A DNA stretch of 64,000 nt, from assembly GCF_032854445.1 (NCBI RefSeq), contig NC_088301.1, forward strand, positions 49,215,187 through 49,279,186. Reading direction: 5' to 3'. The notes under the pieces are model-generated. The model ran no database searches, was not told the DNA's origin, and worked only from the letters and a program-made list of their open reading frames with translations. Position 1 is the first letter of the stretch; each line of letters opens with the position of its first letter. The translations under genes were made by a program, and so were the position numbers. Below are positions 63,001 to 64,000 of the stretch, piece after piece. This DNA comes from Liolophura sinensis (Eukaryota > Mollusca > Polyplacophora > Chitonida > Chitonidae).

Positions 63001-64000
63001 CATGTCCGACATACGTATACCATTCGTAGCCCGTAAAGGGCGCTCCAAGTCGATAATCGCAAGATCCATTTCCAAAACAACGTTTAACACTAGCTCCCAA
63101 AGACAAAGGTAGGTAAGAAGTTATGCAAATAGAAAATAAAGCGGGTAACACACAAGAGAGAAGCGGTCATTAGTTTTCAATGATGCCGGGCAGACAGTTG
63201 ATATTTCAGGCATGAATTCCATATCACAGTTCAAATTCGTAGTCCATAAATGAGTTACAGGTCAAATAACAATTAAACAAGGTATCTCAGTCGCGCTTTG
63301 ATTGCAACAGTTCATAAAGGAATCATGCAGACATGAGCATGGCTGCCTTTACTGCCCCTATCCCCAGGTTAAGCGGTATTAGATACGTCTTTCCCGTTAA
63401 TGTGTAAGGATCTCATATTACAAGAGGCGCCATCTATGATGTTACACATGACATGCTGGTCTGTATAAAAGCTGTTTACAAGACAGACGGTTACATTCGG
63501 CAACCAGCGCCATCTATGTTGTTAAATACCATGTACGCGATAGATATGTACATAAGGATAACAGCGCCGTCTATGTGGTTGATCACAATGCGGATCGCTA
63601 GAGATTCTAACGCCCTTGTAATACTTGTTCGTACTTCTGGCTTTTCGACTGCGGAGGTCCCTAGACCTGGAATGTCTCTTGCTGCCGTAACAATGACATG
63701 CACCACCAGCGGGGAAGCTTGTTGACTGAAAACCTACGGGCTAAACCCATTTATCAAAAGCCGACAGTATGAAGTAGGAAATACCGTTAGCGCCATGCAG
63801 GTTCTGTCTCCTGTCGAGCTCTACAAACATAGATCGGACGTGGGAATGTACCATGCACGCTGGCAAAGGGAAAAAAATGCACATTCGCAATAGCTACGAC
63901 ATCCTACAAAAAGTCGATGTCTTGCGCTCAGCTCACGTACCCAGTTAAGTGAATGGCCCATAGTGAAAGATAGAATGTCCAAACTTTATTCGACAGCCCG
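60037..64000. other. Presumed intron or spacer to the right edge
   Basis: About 4 kb after the stress-protein exon. There is an extremely AT-rich patch at 62010-62095 and a cluster of GCGCC-TCTATG motifs at 63427-63576. Short open frames (62114-62299, 63453-63725) show no family motif. I find no exon with stress-protein features. Confidence 0.45.
63427..63576. promoter_or_regulatory. Three CTCF-like motifs in a cluster
   Basis: GCGCCATCTATG at 63427, GCGCCATCTATG at 63507 and GCGCCGTCTATG at 63564, all in the same orientation. Their reverse complement, AGATGGCGC (or AGACGGCGC), resembles the invertebrate CTCF core. Extended similarity downstream (GTTG-TTA, CATG) suggests that the cluster arose by short tandem duplication. 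Binding is unproven. Confidence 0.35.

Noticed and set aside
1-64000. tRNA or rRNA genes
   Set aside because: No cloverleaf with conserved A and B boxes and no conserved rRNA blocks were seen by eye; a covariance-model scan would be decisive.

Overview
This window is a stretch of animal nuclear DNA. It has low gene density, AT-rich spacers, GT-AG introns, microsatellites and many interspersed repeats. Two things point to a mollusc, most likely a gastropod. First, a short SINE-like repeat ending in CAATCAAATAAATAAATAA recurs throughout and resembles repeats I know from molluscan genomes. Second, an indoleamine 2,3-dioxygenase (IDO) gene has 14 exons, the number I recall for the IDO-derived myoglobin gene of abalone. 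The species cannot be fixed from sequence alone. All recognisable genes lie on the + strand.

Layout. (1) 451-9237: a four-exon SLC16 (monocarboxylate transporter-like) gene of 424 codons, with a 5 kb first intron. (2) 9238-30806: about 21 kb with no gene I can support, holding SINE-like copies, a second dispersed repeat, a TTAA-flanked terminal-inverted-repeat element (27841-28342) and a nested fold-back structure (about 29541-29955). (3) 30807-33572: a second SLC16 gene with the same intron positions and phases, so a tandem paralog; its first coding exon was not found. A 191 bp TA-flanked MITE sits in its second intron. (4) 36969-42613: a decayed IDO copy with lost splice acceptors, stops, frameshifts, missing exons, a changed haem-ligand codon and a six-fold 27 bp expansion. 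(5) 42614-47773: spacer with a broken Myb/SANT-like gene and a minisatellite. (6) 47774-55365: a complete IDO-family gene. Its 14 exons, one of only 15 nt, join into 391 codons without a frame error. (7) 59964-60036: first exon of a universal-stress-protein-like gene that must continue outside the part I can resolve.

Function. The intact IDO-like protein keeps the proximal haem histidine (His340, matching human IDO1 His346), residues corresponding to the substrate-pocket Phe226/Phe227/Arg231 (here Phe, Tyr, Arg) and the GTGG motif of the mobile loop. It therefore looks like a haem protein with enzyme potential, although an oxygen-binding myoglobin-type role cannot be excluded. Both transporters have the SLC16 fold signatures of transmembrane helices 10-11 but lack the usual acidic-Gly-Gly-Trp motif before helix 1. 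Some SLC16 members carry aromatic amino acids, so a link to tryptophan use is conceivable, but this rests only on proximity. Within the window, two gene pairs arose by tandem duplication: one pair kept both members, the other kept one and left a relic.
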